From Colius striatus (taxonomy: Eukaryota; Chordata; Aves; Coliiformes; Coliidae): a DNA stretch of 64,000 nucleotides. Position 1 is the first letter of the stretch; each line of letters starts with the position of its first letter. Positions 14,719 to 25,680 of the stretch are shown here, piece after piece. The position numbers were made by a program, and so were the translations under genes. Below the pieces are notes generated by a model. That model was not told the origin of the DNA. It searched no databases and saw only the letters and a list, made by a program, of their open reading frames with translations. The stretch covers positions 90,826,889-90,890,888 of the forward strand of contig NC_084759.1 in assembly GCF_028858725.1 (NCBI RefSeq), written 5' to 3'.

Positions 14719-15471
14719 GGACACCATCCTCCACATTTCCCCAGCATTCTTCACATGGACAAATAACAGGTTTGCAAACATGCTAGACAATTCCATTCCT
14801 TTGCCATTGAAGCCACACAAGCATGTAGTGAATCTTCTACTTCTAGAGACACTAATTTTATCACATTCTTCCAGGCAAATTAAACCAAAGCAACAGGAAA
14901 TTCTGTTTTAATTGTGATTTGTATCAGCACCCAACAAACTATGACAGAAATTCATCTTGTTTTGTGGTTTAGTTTGCAGTTTCATAAGGAAGACACAACC
15001 ACCACTCTCACTACACCTTTATTGCTATTGAATACTTTACAATGTTAGCAAGCAGTTTATGACTGTTTATGTAAGTTTCCCAACATTTTTCTTACAAAAC
15101 CATAGAAGTTTCTAATGATTCCTTCTATAAACCACTGAATTCCTAATGCTACTGAAGTACAGTTAAAAGAAGAAGAGTTTTATTTAATTAATAACTGCCT
15201 TTAAAATGCACTTAGTATGTTAAAAGCATTAAAAAAAAATCCCCTCTACAAATTTTTGGTATTTAAATACCTCATCAAGATTCAGATGTTCCATTGTAAA
15301 TTATTTCTTTTTTATGTCCATTAGGATTTCAGAGATAATGAGCCTGTCAATGAACTAAGCATTGACTAGACGAATAAAGTAATACAAAATCCAGGTTCTG
15401 CAACTCTGCCAAATCCAGCTCCAATCGGCCAGTAACTTGTCTAGAATCTTCCCTCTTTTGACCCCAACATT

Positions 15472-15545
15472 TCATAGGATCACAGAATGGTTAGAGTTGG
15501 AGAGGACTTTAAAGATAATCTAGTTCCAGGCTCCTAGGCCCTAAA
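15472..15545 (-). repeat. CR1 3'-end fragment
   Basis: The plus strand reads CATAGGATCACAGAATGG then TTGGAGAGGACTTTAAAG. This is the antisense of a CR1 3' end, only about 75 bp long. Confidence 0.8.
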
Positions 15546-18500
15546 ATGAACTGGTTATTTTCAAAATGGCGATTAAATAAAAATTCTTCCTTTCCTGTTC
15601 CACTTTGTCCACAACTCTTTTATAATGGGGAACCTGAAGCAATCAGTTCAACTGATTGCAAGGAAGACATACTGTGTCCTAGCCTCTCTGTTTCTGCTCC
15701 CTCCGCTCTTCATGCTCCCTTATTTTTCTATCCATGTTGTTTCTGTACTTCAGCCTCATACTATCCTTTCCCGTTGGTCCTTCCATACCAAAGATCAGCT
15801 TGTCCTCTTTCTCAGGTCTTGTCCTCTCTTGTTCCTCCCACTTCTGATCATTTGGAATTTTGCTAACACCCTTTCTTTCAGGCTCCTGTGCCTCCTGCAT
15901 TTCCAACAAGCTTCAATATCTGTTCCCCACCCCTCCTCAAACACTAGTCTTCATCCTTCCGTAAGCACGACTGCTGCTTAAGCATTCTGAGGTTGAGAGA
16001 GAAGCACAGATAAAGAAAGACTAATTAGGATTAAACTTACCCAAGACTTACTGCTGTGGCGATGCAACATGCTTAACTAACTACATGGTCCAGATGGTGA
16101 CTGCACAGTCGTTGACATGCAAGGACCAGCAGACAGGAAGATACTTGTGTTACATGTAATATTCAGATAATTTAGTCAATAAATATTTGCCAAGTGACAT
16201 GCATAAACCAGTTTTTTCAAGAGCTTATGATTTGTTGAAGTTTCTAAAAGAATGGCCATATGCTGCTCCCTGGGAATGCTTATGCTCTCTTCCTCTGTGC
16301 TCTGCAACACTAAATTCCAGAACCCAAGTGTTGATATGCTCTTAACGATATGCATTCCCTCTGACCTTTAAATTAACATATCTACTTTCTCTTAAAGTCA
16401 TTTTCAATATGCTGACTCATTTTAGCTTTAACTTTCCAGAATAACCCCATTCACATATATTTATCATGGCAAATTTCATTATGACTAAGTTACTGAAAAC
16501 ACCACCTCAAAATAAATCTAAGAAAAACCCAACAAACAGGTAACCTTATTTCTGGCATCACTATTATCATAGCCTAGAACACACAAATGAGATACAACAC
16601 ATATAAATTAAGTCATCACAGACTGACCTGGAAGTTCATGTTTTTTAGGTACAAAAACATGTTAACATAGCATACACATTTTCCTTCCACCATTCTCTAG
16701 GCATCCTAAACACAATTTATAATTGCCTCTGTTTCCTTTGAATATAAAAGACTTGGACTTTATTTTTCAGTAATTAGTATTATAATATCCTTTTCCTTTT
16801 GTTGTGTTTGCTATGCAATTTGGAAAAAAGCTCAGCAGGACGTGAAGTATAGTCACATTTCCCAACTTCCTCTGTCCTCAAGAAAAAAAACAGGCAATTA
16901 CAAAAGCTCACAAGTATAATTTGGAATTTGTTTTTTGGGTTTTGTTTTGGTTTGGTTTTTTTTAAAAAAAGGGTCAGCCTTTTAGCACACCAGAATGAGC
17001 TACCATATTCTACTTTTTTTTGGCTGAATCTACTGTCAGCTGCAGAAGATCACAGTTGCAGACTGACAGGTATAAAAGGTTAAAGGACAGTACATTACCA
17101 CAGTCAATTAGCTCCCATTTTCAAAAAAATCACCATTTGACTGTCTTACTTCAGCAGCCTTCCTATTTAACACTAAATATCTCTTCTAAACTTGTATGTG
17201 GTAAACAAAAAGAAGAGCACAGCCTGGAGTAGTTGCTACATTAAAAACAAACAAGTGTGTTTGTATAAAGGATAAGCAAGAATGTGACATCAAGCAGACT
17301 TAAGTTTTATTTCTACTTCTAACAGTAACTTTCTTTTTGTCCTTCAGTAACATACACAACTTGATACTCTCCCGCTGCTGGCAGGGGAACCAAGCTACTG
17401 CCCTTACCAGCTTCATAAAAACATGCCAGTGCTTCATTAACATTTCTAGATTCTCGGTGGTGTTACTTTATTTTCTACCCCATCCCTAATTCCATTTGAT
17501 TACACTCACATTCTAGTTATGACATGAAATGATCTTATTGAACAAAGTGAAGAACCCACTAACAAACGTGAATACTTCAGCATCCAGTTATCCTAGTGAG
17601 AGATATAATGGTCTGGGTAGAATACTTCGGTCACATCTGGCAGCAAATAAGCAAAGAACCCTATCAGCAGCATTTTTCCTTGCTCTTGCAATCCTCTTGC
17701 TTACAAGAGCAGTAAGTTGTTTAACATTAAGCATTGAGCTATGGCAAAATACACCCCCTCCCAACCACCATCCCCGAGACTTATCCTTTGTAAGCCTATA
17801 GGCTCTCTTACAAAGTGAGATTGAAGCAAACAGCTGCTGCAAGAGAGAAGTAACATTTGTGGAATTTTAAATTTCACACACAAAAAATTCAGTCTTTCTT
17901 ACACCAAAATAAAAATACTCATCTGCTTTATTGTAAGCTTTCACACGTGTGTCACTTTTGCAGAAGGTAACATTTGGCTCCCAGACCACTACATCATATT
18001 CTGAAACAATTTGGACTACAACTCTCTTCATTCAGAACATTACCCAAGCCATTAGAACAAGTAGTTCCACAATCATGGAAGTGGTTCTGTGGATCATTTA
18101 CCCATGGCCCTGTAGTACAGGGCTTAGTAACTGCAAAAAGAATTATTCTTTTCCAGGAAATTGAATTGCTCTAAATGCTTCTAAACTTGCTGTGGTAGCA
18201 ATCAGAATTATTATGACTTTATTACAGCACTGCATTTACAGTACAGAAAAAGGTATGAGAAAAATACAGTTGGAAAGTACAATTCTGAAAGTACAGCTTC
18301 TAGAAAACATATTCATTTTATAACACTGATGTATTTAAAAGGAACACATATTTCATTTATTCTTAACTCTTTTTACTTGCCTTAATGGAAGACTGCAAGG
18401 ACGTGATTTTAAAATCTTGTTTGTATATATAAAGATTCAAATTACCCTTTCAAATCATATCTAGATTAAGAAAGAGTACAAATCAAGGCTGTAAAATACA

Positions 18501-20589
18501 CATTATTAGACTAATTTTTTACACGTCTAAGAGAATTTTTCAAACACAAAATAAAATCCCATCCAACTGTAACACCGTAGAGAAAATCTGATGAATTCTC
18601 AGTTTTCCTAGTAGCACATGAGAAATGGTAACAAGATAAGTTCCAGTCCACCAAAACACTTTAACTACATAATAATAAGACTCACTTCAGCTATGAGACA
18701 GGTTTCAATTTATGTAGAAAAGGATACACAGACAGTTTAAAAAAAAACCACCCAAACACGTGCTCAATAATCATTCAGGAGATCAGTGAGAATGAGCATT
18801 GTCAGTCTTCAAAGTCTCTTCAAAGTGCAGCGTAATAACTCTACACTACCTATCCTTACCCTGCAAATGGAGGTACACTTAACTGAAGCTTACATTAAGA
18901 AAACATAGTGAAACCACACTGAAGCTTTCCTGTAGATACTTTAAGGATAAGATGATAAGAAAACATGTAAAGTGGTAGCAGTCAACGGTAAAAATACACC
19001 ATATCCATCACAAAGTAAACTGAAGATAGAACATACATGAATAAGACTACTCAGAATTACTTATTTTGGATATATTTAAAACAATGACACAGCAAGAAGT
19101 GTGAAACTATTTCTTCAGACCAAATAACTTTTGGGGCATTTTCCTCAGAAGTTTTGGAAAAGGTCAATATAATGATAATACGTGGCTACATGCCAACTTA
19201 GAAAAAGGATAATTTTGCAATTTTATTTTACAGAGCTACTCAGAAAATGCACTCAAAATGCATTTGCTGTTGCCTGATAACTCTAGCAGTGACATGGTCT
19301 GGAAACACATAGAAAGATTTCTGATATAGTCACAACAATTTGTTTCCCTGTTCCAGGAAACACCTATCATCTGTAAAATCTGTATGTGCAGGTAACAGGG
19401 ACCAACCAGGATTTAAACAAGACTTCAGCACTTACCCAGCGGCACAAGCTCTATCACTCATCACATATATAACTAAAGAGATATTATCTCATAGCACAGG
19501 CAGATTGTCAATATTTTATATTCCATAGAGGAAAGGGAACAACCTGTAAGTGTATTCAAAGTATGGAGAATAGCAAGGTGCATATATTTCTTAAGCTATA
19601 GTTGTTACTTTCCCTCATCAAACACTAGTGAAGCTTTGTGCAGAACATGCTCTAGAACGAAATTATTATTATAAAATTAGGTCACAAACTTGACCAGATG
19701 TGCATGTTTTTTTGAAGACTAAGAAATAATTCTTTATCTTTTAGATAAGATATTTAGCATATACTGGAAATCATCTACATTCTCCCACTGCCCTCCACAG
19801 GATGCTGGCTCAAGTATTTTCCAATGTCTACAGACCAGAACATATGGTCCATGCTCCCTGTTCCTGTGATGTTTAATGTAATGCACACATCATATTCCCA
19901 ATAGTTACAAGGACAAAAAATGAATCCTGCCTGCACAGCTCTTAACTGTATGTGCCAAAAAAAAAAACCCAACCAACCAGTAATTCATTTCATGGCATAA
20001 ATATCCACTCACAAGGGCATCATACTAGATACAGAGTCTCTTTCCCTTCCCCAAACCACACTAGTCATTTACTTAGGCGTAACTGACAAAAGGGGTCGCA
20101 AACTGTAGATTAAAATAAAAAAATACTGTGACTGTGTCTCCAAACTTACATTATAAACTCCCATTTAGGACAACAGAAACTGTTTAAGAAATATTAATTT
20201 AAAAAATCGAGATAAGCTATAGAGAGAAGTATCACACACATGTGTTAACTACCTATATCGTCAACTAAGGAACTCTGGGACATGTAGCTGATGCAGTGGG
20301 AATGAGCTACTGACTGCTCTACTGAGACCTGGGGACGTGTGGCTAATTGAGGCAATATCTCAGGATAAAACCAGCGCTTGATTTATTGTTGTTTACATAC
20401 ATCATAAGCAAGGCCTCTGGGCAATGTCAAGTGGCAGGTCCTAACTGCGGCTCTGTAACCACGCGGGAAGCTTTGGTCTAGGTGTCAAGAAGCCTCTACT
20501 TGTAACCGAGCCACGAGACAATGAGGTCACATCAAAAATAACAACGAAAAAAAAAAAGAAAAAAGGAAGAAACTGCCTGACGCAGAACT

Positions 20590-22210
20590 GCGTACAGTGC
20601 CCCAAGTGCCCGCCGCTAGCAGAATCTGCTTTCTATGAACAAGAGGGGAGGCGTGGGGGGGACACAGCGCTGCCGGAGGCGCGCCAGCCCCCGCTCTCCC
20701 GCGGGCCACGCCGGGCTCCGTCCCACCGCGCCGCCACTGGGGCGGCACCAGGGCGGGGAGGCAGGGGGTCACCACCCCGCCCCCGCCCAACTGCCGTCGG
20801 CAGTCCCCTTCCCCCCCGCCCCTCACACACATACCCCGGGCCGCACCCGGCCTGGCCTAGGGCAGGTGTGAAGGGGAGGCAGCTGCCGCGGCGGTCTGAT
20901 CCCCGCCGCGGGCGAGGGGCTCCCCGGGTTGGGCTGGATCGAGCCGGGTCGACAGGGCCTGGCACAACGGCGAGGACCCCAGCGAGCCCCTGCCCTCCCC
21001 CCCACAAGGAACGCCTGCCAACACGGCGCTGGCCCTTTAAGCATCACGTCGCCTCCCCCCGCTCCAGCAGCCCCCACTCCCTCCCTCTACTTCCCTCCCC
21101 CCCCCCCCACCGCCCCGCGGCCGCCCCGCCGCGTCCCCTCCGCGCGGCGCCGAGCAGCGCCTCGCGCTCCCTCTCGCGCTGTCCCTCCTCTCCCCGGGAG
21201 CGAGCGAGCGCGCGCGCGGCGCCGCCGCCGGCGCGCGCCCCCACAAGAGACAACGATTGCACGGCGGCCGTTCCAGAATTTTCCTCGCTCTTCTCCCCCC
21301 CCCCACCCCTTCCCCTCCCCTCCCCGCCACCGCCCCTAACCCCCCTCCGGGTGAGTTGCGGAGTGCGGGTGCCCCCTCCCCGCTGTTCCGCGTGCCGGGC
21401 TCTCCACCTCCCCCCCTCCGCCTCTCCGCCGGCCTTCGCCCGCTCCTTCCCCAACCATCGCCCCCCCACTCCTCCCCGCGCTCCGGTCTTGTGGTACGCC
21501 TGTGCCCGCGGCCGGCGGCAGCGGCGGCGGGCGCGCCGTGATGGATGGCTGGCTTGGCTGGCTGGCTGGGAGCGGGTTTGAGTGACAGCGCTTACCTGGG
21601 TGCCAATCTTCGTCACACTGACAAGCGGCTGCAGCAATCGGGACCCGCACCGCCGCGACGCGCGTCACCGCGCACACCCGCGCCGGGCCAATCGCCGGCC
21701 GCGCCGCCCGATACGACACCGCGCCGCGCATCACGCCTCATCAATATTCACCGCGGGGGGCGGGGCGCGCGCCGGCGCAGGGAGGGGGCGGCTCGCCGGA
21801 CCCCGCCCCGCCGCTCAGGCGCGCCTCGCGCTCATGAATATGGGGCGGGGGGAGGCGGGAAGGCCACGCCCCTTCCCCGGCTCGGAGCCGGGGGGTGGGG
21901 TGAAACCACCTCCTCGTGGCAGGGGGAGTGGGGGGAAGATACCAAACGTCGCCGCCGCGCGGGGAGAGGGCGGCAGCGGCGGGTTCCCGCAGCTCCCCGC
22001 CTCAGGCGGGCCCGGCGGCTCTCGCCGTTGCAGATGTTTCGCCGCGCTGGGACTCTTCCAGCTCCCCTCCCCCCGAGCATGCTCCTGTTTGCCTCTAAAC
22101 TCTGGTCCCGCGCCGGGCTCTGGGCGAAGGTAGAGCCAGCACCGAAACGAGCGCACCACCCAGGACCTCGGGATCCATTCCCTGAGGTCCTGCCGTCGGT
22201 CACCTGAAAT
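20590..22210 (-). promoter_or_regulatory. PKNOX1: CpG-island promoter of PKNOX1
   Basis: About 1.6 kb of very GC- and CpG-rich sequence in otherwise AT-rich surroundings, with long C runs. On the minus strand it contains the donor of a non-coding first exon at 21596, a CCAAT box (plus-strand CCAAT at 21688-21692) and GC boxes (GGGGCGGGGC at 21757-21766, GGGGCGGGG at 21842-21850). No TATA box was found, as expected for a housekeeping-type CpG promoter. The many overlapping open frames here are a by-product of few AT-rich stop codons, not genes. Confidence 0.85.
21596..21680 (-). other. PKNOX1: PKNOX1 non-coding exon 1 (3' boundary well defined, 5' end uncertain)
   Basis: The minus strand reads GCAGCCGCTTGTCAGTGTGA ... 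ATTGGCACCCAG/GTAAGC. This is a near-perfect donor inside the CpG island, upstream of the coding exons on the same strand, and exon 2 has an acceptor upstream of the ATG. The transcription start cannot be seen; the CCAAT box at 21690 suggests a start near or just below it. Non-coding status is inferred from the ATG lying in the next exon. Confidence 0.6.
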
Positions 22211-22513
22211 AAAGGTGCTGGGTGTGGATGTGTTTTACTGAAAATCTTCCTTTCTCCACGTGGAAGAAAACAGCACCTACCGCAGCTCTTACCTCTTTTT
22301 TTTTACCACTGATAAGTACGCCCCATTTCCCTAATTTAAGTAAGGAGCGGGAGAATTGGGGACGTGTCTTTAGACAGATACGTGCCCTGTGGCTTTGACA
22401 CTTTGCTGCTGGGATAATTGAAAAGTTTCTCTTTTGTGGGTTCTGTCTGGTACAAAACGGTTTTCAGCCGGATCTCATATAATCTGTCATCTCTGCCTTG
22501 CTCCTCATTTTTA

Positions 22514-23085
22514 AGACATAGAATCATAGATTCATAGAATGTTCAGGGTTGGAAGGGACCTCTAGAGATCGTCCAGTCCAAGCACCTGCTGAAGCAGGTT
22601 CACCTCAATCAGGTCACGCAGGAATGCAATCAGGTGGGTTTTGAAGACCTCCAGAGGAGGAGACTCCACACCCTCCCTGGGCAGCCTGTGCCAGGGCTCC
22701 TTTACCCTCACTGTGAAATACCTTTTCCTTTTGTTTAAATGGAACTTTTTGTGTTCCGGCTTATGTCTGTTACCTCTAGTCCTTTCACTGGGTGCTACAG
22801 GGAAGAAGTGTCACCCCATCTTCCTGACATCCACCTTTTAGGTACTTACAATGTTAATGGGGTTCCCCCCTTAAGTCTTCTCCTTTCTAGGCTAAACAGC
22901 CCCAGGTCTCTCAGCTTTTTGTGATAAGAAAGATGCTCTGATCCCCTGATCATCTTGGTGACCCTCCATTGGACTCTCTTCAGAAGTTTCCTGTCCCTCT
23001 TGAGCTGGAGGTCCCAGAACTGGACACAGGCCTCCAGATGAGGCCTCATGAGGGCAGGGTGGAGAGGGAGGAGAACCTCCTACAA
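22514..23085 (-). repeat. CR1 LINE copy (3' part)
   Basis: The plus strand starts with tandem CATAGAATCATAGATTCATAG (the CR1 tail, antisense) followed by GGTTGGAAGGGACCTCTAGAG, CCCTGGGCAGCCTGTGCCAG and further inner CR1 sequence up to the CCAGATGAGGCCTCATGAGG region. It is the least diverged CR1 in the window and lies just upstream of the PKNOX1 CpG island. Confidence 0.93.
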
Positions 23086-25113
23086 CCCGCTGGCCACACT
23101 ATAACACACCCCAAAAAGATAATCTTAGCAACCTCCTTCTCTCTCTCTCTCTTTTTTTCTCTCTCTCTGAGGGCAAAGGTTATCAAGGGGGGAGGGGAGG
23201 AGAAAGCTGGTACATACAGGGAAAGTCTCATCTTAGGAAGCTCAGCCCTAAACCAATGCAGGTTTGGTTTCAGGTTTTGTAGTCCATCTGCAGAACACCA
23301 GCAGGGAAGGTACTTGATTACCATGCACACTGGTAAACTAGGTATTGTCCTATGTTTTTTCAAGGTCCATGCCACTCTCCCTATTGGTTTAAAAGTAACA
23401 ATCCACCTAGTTTGGTTTATATATACTATTTTCCTGGCCCAGGCCAGTTACAGAAGATCTGGCTAATAGTCTGGCAGTAGAAACAGCTACTTAAATGTTC
23501 CCACAAGCCAGGTCTGCCTTCAGTCTTCTGAGCATAAGTACTCTGTCAAGACTCTGCTTAGCCAACACAGTTGCTCCCAGTTTTCAGGAATCTGGTTACC
23601 CTGTGCACACTGCCACCATTTGTCCACTAACAAACCAGTCATTTCATCCTCACGCTAGGCTGTCTGGAGCCTTTACAGGAGCTAATTTCCAAGCCCTTTT
23701 TTCCCAGTACAGTCAGAACCACGTGGACATCAGGCTCATGAACAAAGAAAGAGCTTCTCTTTCTACTTCAGCTCTTGCACTGTCTAACACCACCTATAAC
23801 AGAGTTCCTGTGGCTAGGCTGGCCTCTTCCACCACAAGTTTCATCTCTCATTATCCATGACACATTCATTACTGACACATTCACTAAACAGTGCTTAGAA
23901 TTAACTGGTTCCCATGCCCAGACCTGCCTCTTCTTCAAATTTTATTCTCCCTGCAAGCCCTTTGTTCTCTTTCTGCCTTGCCCACACTTCTTTGGATAAG
24001 AGTTCACTGATTTCTTCTGAGAAAGTACAGATTACATTCAAGCTAATTCACTTTCTGTTTAATTTCTTCTCCCAGTGATCTTCAAAGCATTTCTTGATGC
24101 CCTTCCCAACTTGAATTTTCCTTTCTCCTTCTGCTTCCCTTTCCTTTTCCTTCTTTTCCTGCCTGCTACCTTCTCTTCACCAGCTACCCCTTCACGTATG
24201 ACAGGTGTAGAAATTTGTCATCTGCTGTCTTCCCCTCACCCCAGTAATCTCATCTGTCACTCTCCTTTGTAATTAAGGTTAATGAGTTAAGTCCCCCTTG
24301 CTTCTTATGCTTTTCGTGATATCAGTATAACTGACTTCCTTGATCTTAAAGCATGTGACTCCCTAAGCTTCAGAATTAAGAAAGCTGAGTTCCCCACATG
24401 CTTGTGCTTCATGGTTTGTTAACTGTAGGGTCTAAGGTGCAAGCTGTAACTGAAATGTCTTCCAAAATTGTGGTCAGTGGATGCTGTGGCCTAAAACCTC
24501 TTGCTGCAGAATTGCAGGGGGTACGTGCTTCACAATTTACTATCAAGAAAATTGCAGCAACTATATTCTGACAGCTTTAATTCTATCTGGAGTAAGTCAC
24601 TAGGCTCAAATGTTACTTAAATGACATGGATACACCCCCAAAGATACCTGTATGTATGTGACATGACCATATAAACCTCATTTCTATAAGAAAGTAAGCT
24701 AAAAATCACATGCCATCTAACTTGTGCCTTCTAGCTGCCCATCTGTAAACTCACTGAATGCACTGTTCCCAAACTCTGTCAAGAGGTCCACACTTTTAAT
24801 TTTATATCCAATTCTCTCTGATACAGCCTCTGCAGGCTCAAAAGCTAAGCTCGACTTTTTAAATATCACAGCAGAAATAACTCCAAGAGATGAAGATTCA
24901 AGAAAAGCACTAAAAATTACAAGGCTTTTGAGAGAAGCCTGCAACATTTGGGAAATGGGAGCCAGGAGGAGAGGAACAGCAGGGAAGAAGGATGAAGAAA
25001 TATGAAGAAATAACTGAGATGAATGATGCAAATGCTAACAAAAGCCCAGCCAAAGGAAAAGGGGAAAGGGTAGGTGGCCCAACCATATAAACCATCAAAA
25101 GCAGTGTTACTAA
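23086..25113. other. Intergenic sequence, pyrimidine-rich
   Basis: It holds CT/T-rich runs (23126-23168, and 24115-24180 with repeated TTCC/TTTC). No gene, RNA or recognised transposon is seen; the open frames are short and unsupported. Confidence 0.55.
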
Positions 25114-25680
25114 AAATGTTGAGGGAGGTGATTCTCCCCTTCTCTGTTTGCATGAGACCCCACCTGGAGTCCTGTGTCCAACTCTGGAGTCCTCAGTACT
25201 GGAAAGACATGGACCTGTTAGAGCGGTTTCTGAGGAGGGATACAAAAATGGTCAAAGGGCTGGAGCACCTCTTCTATGAAGACCAGCTGAGAGAGTTGGG
25301 GTTGTTCAGCCTGGAAAAGAAGGCTCTAGGGAGACCTTATTGTGGCACTTCAATACTTAAAGAGAGCTTAGAAGATGAGGACAAACTTTTTGGCGGGTGT
25401 TGTTGTGATAGGACAAGCGGTAATTGCTTTAAACTGAAAAAGGGTAGATTTAGATTGGATACTAGAAAGAAGTCCTTCACTGTGAGGGTGGTGAGGCATT
25501 GGATCAGGTTTTCCATAGATACTGTGGCTGCTTCATCCTTGGAAATGTTCAAGGTTGGGTTAGATGGGGCTTTGAACAACCTGGTGTGGTGGAAGGTGTC
25601 TCTGCCTGTGGCAGGGCGGGTAGAGGTATGTGATCTTTAAAGTCCCTTTCAATCCAAACCATTCTATGATTCTTTGATTT
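25114..25680 (+). repeat. CR1 LINE copy (3' part, sense on plus strand)
   Basis: It shows GAGACCCCACCTGGAGTCCT, then GAAGACATGGACCTGTTAGA-like sequence, CTGAGAGAGTTGGGGTTGTT and the 3' tail CCATTCTATGATTCTTTGAT. A broken frame over 25074-25640 is the remnant of the C-terminal reverse-transcriptase region or 3' flank and is not a host gene. Together with the oppositely oriented copy at 22514-23085 it forms a loose inverted pair. Confidence 0.92.

Larger units (their letters stand above)
5799..21595 (-). other. PKNOX1: PKNOX1 first intron (about 15.8 kb)
   Basis: This runs from the donor of the non-coding first exon (CCCAG/GTAAG at 21596/21595) to the acceptor at 5800-5799. It is AT-rich with one short CR1 piece and a poly-A tract. 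Open frames inside it (for example 7934-8374 minus, 13850-14188 plus, 15546-15981 plus) have no protein-like composition or splice context that I trust. No RNA gene is recognised. Confidence 0.7.

Noticed and set aside
15546-15981. Two overlapping plus-strand frames of 106 and 118 codons
   Set aside because: They come from a C/T-rich stretch beside a CR1 fragment; composition Pro/Ser/Leu, no family resemblance.
20527-22207. Many long overlapping frames on both strands in the CpG island (up to 237 codons)
   Set aside because: They are rich in Pro/Arg/Ala/Gly, occur in all frames at once and have no conserved motif. This is the expected lack of stops in very GC-rich DNA.
22969-23466. 165-codon plus-strand frame
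   Set aside because: Its first part is antisense CR1 sequence and the rest includes CT repeats; it has no coding character.
25074-25640. 188-codon plus-strand frame with protein-like look
   Set aside because: It is the sense translation of the CR1 copy at 25114-25680, not a host gene.
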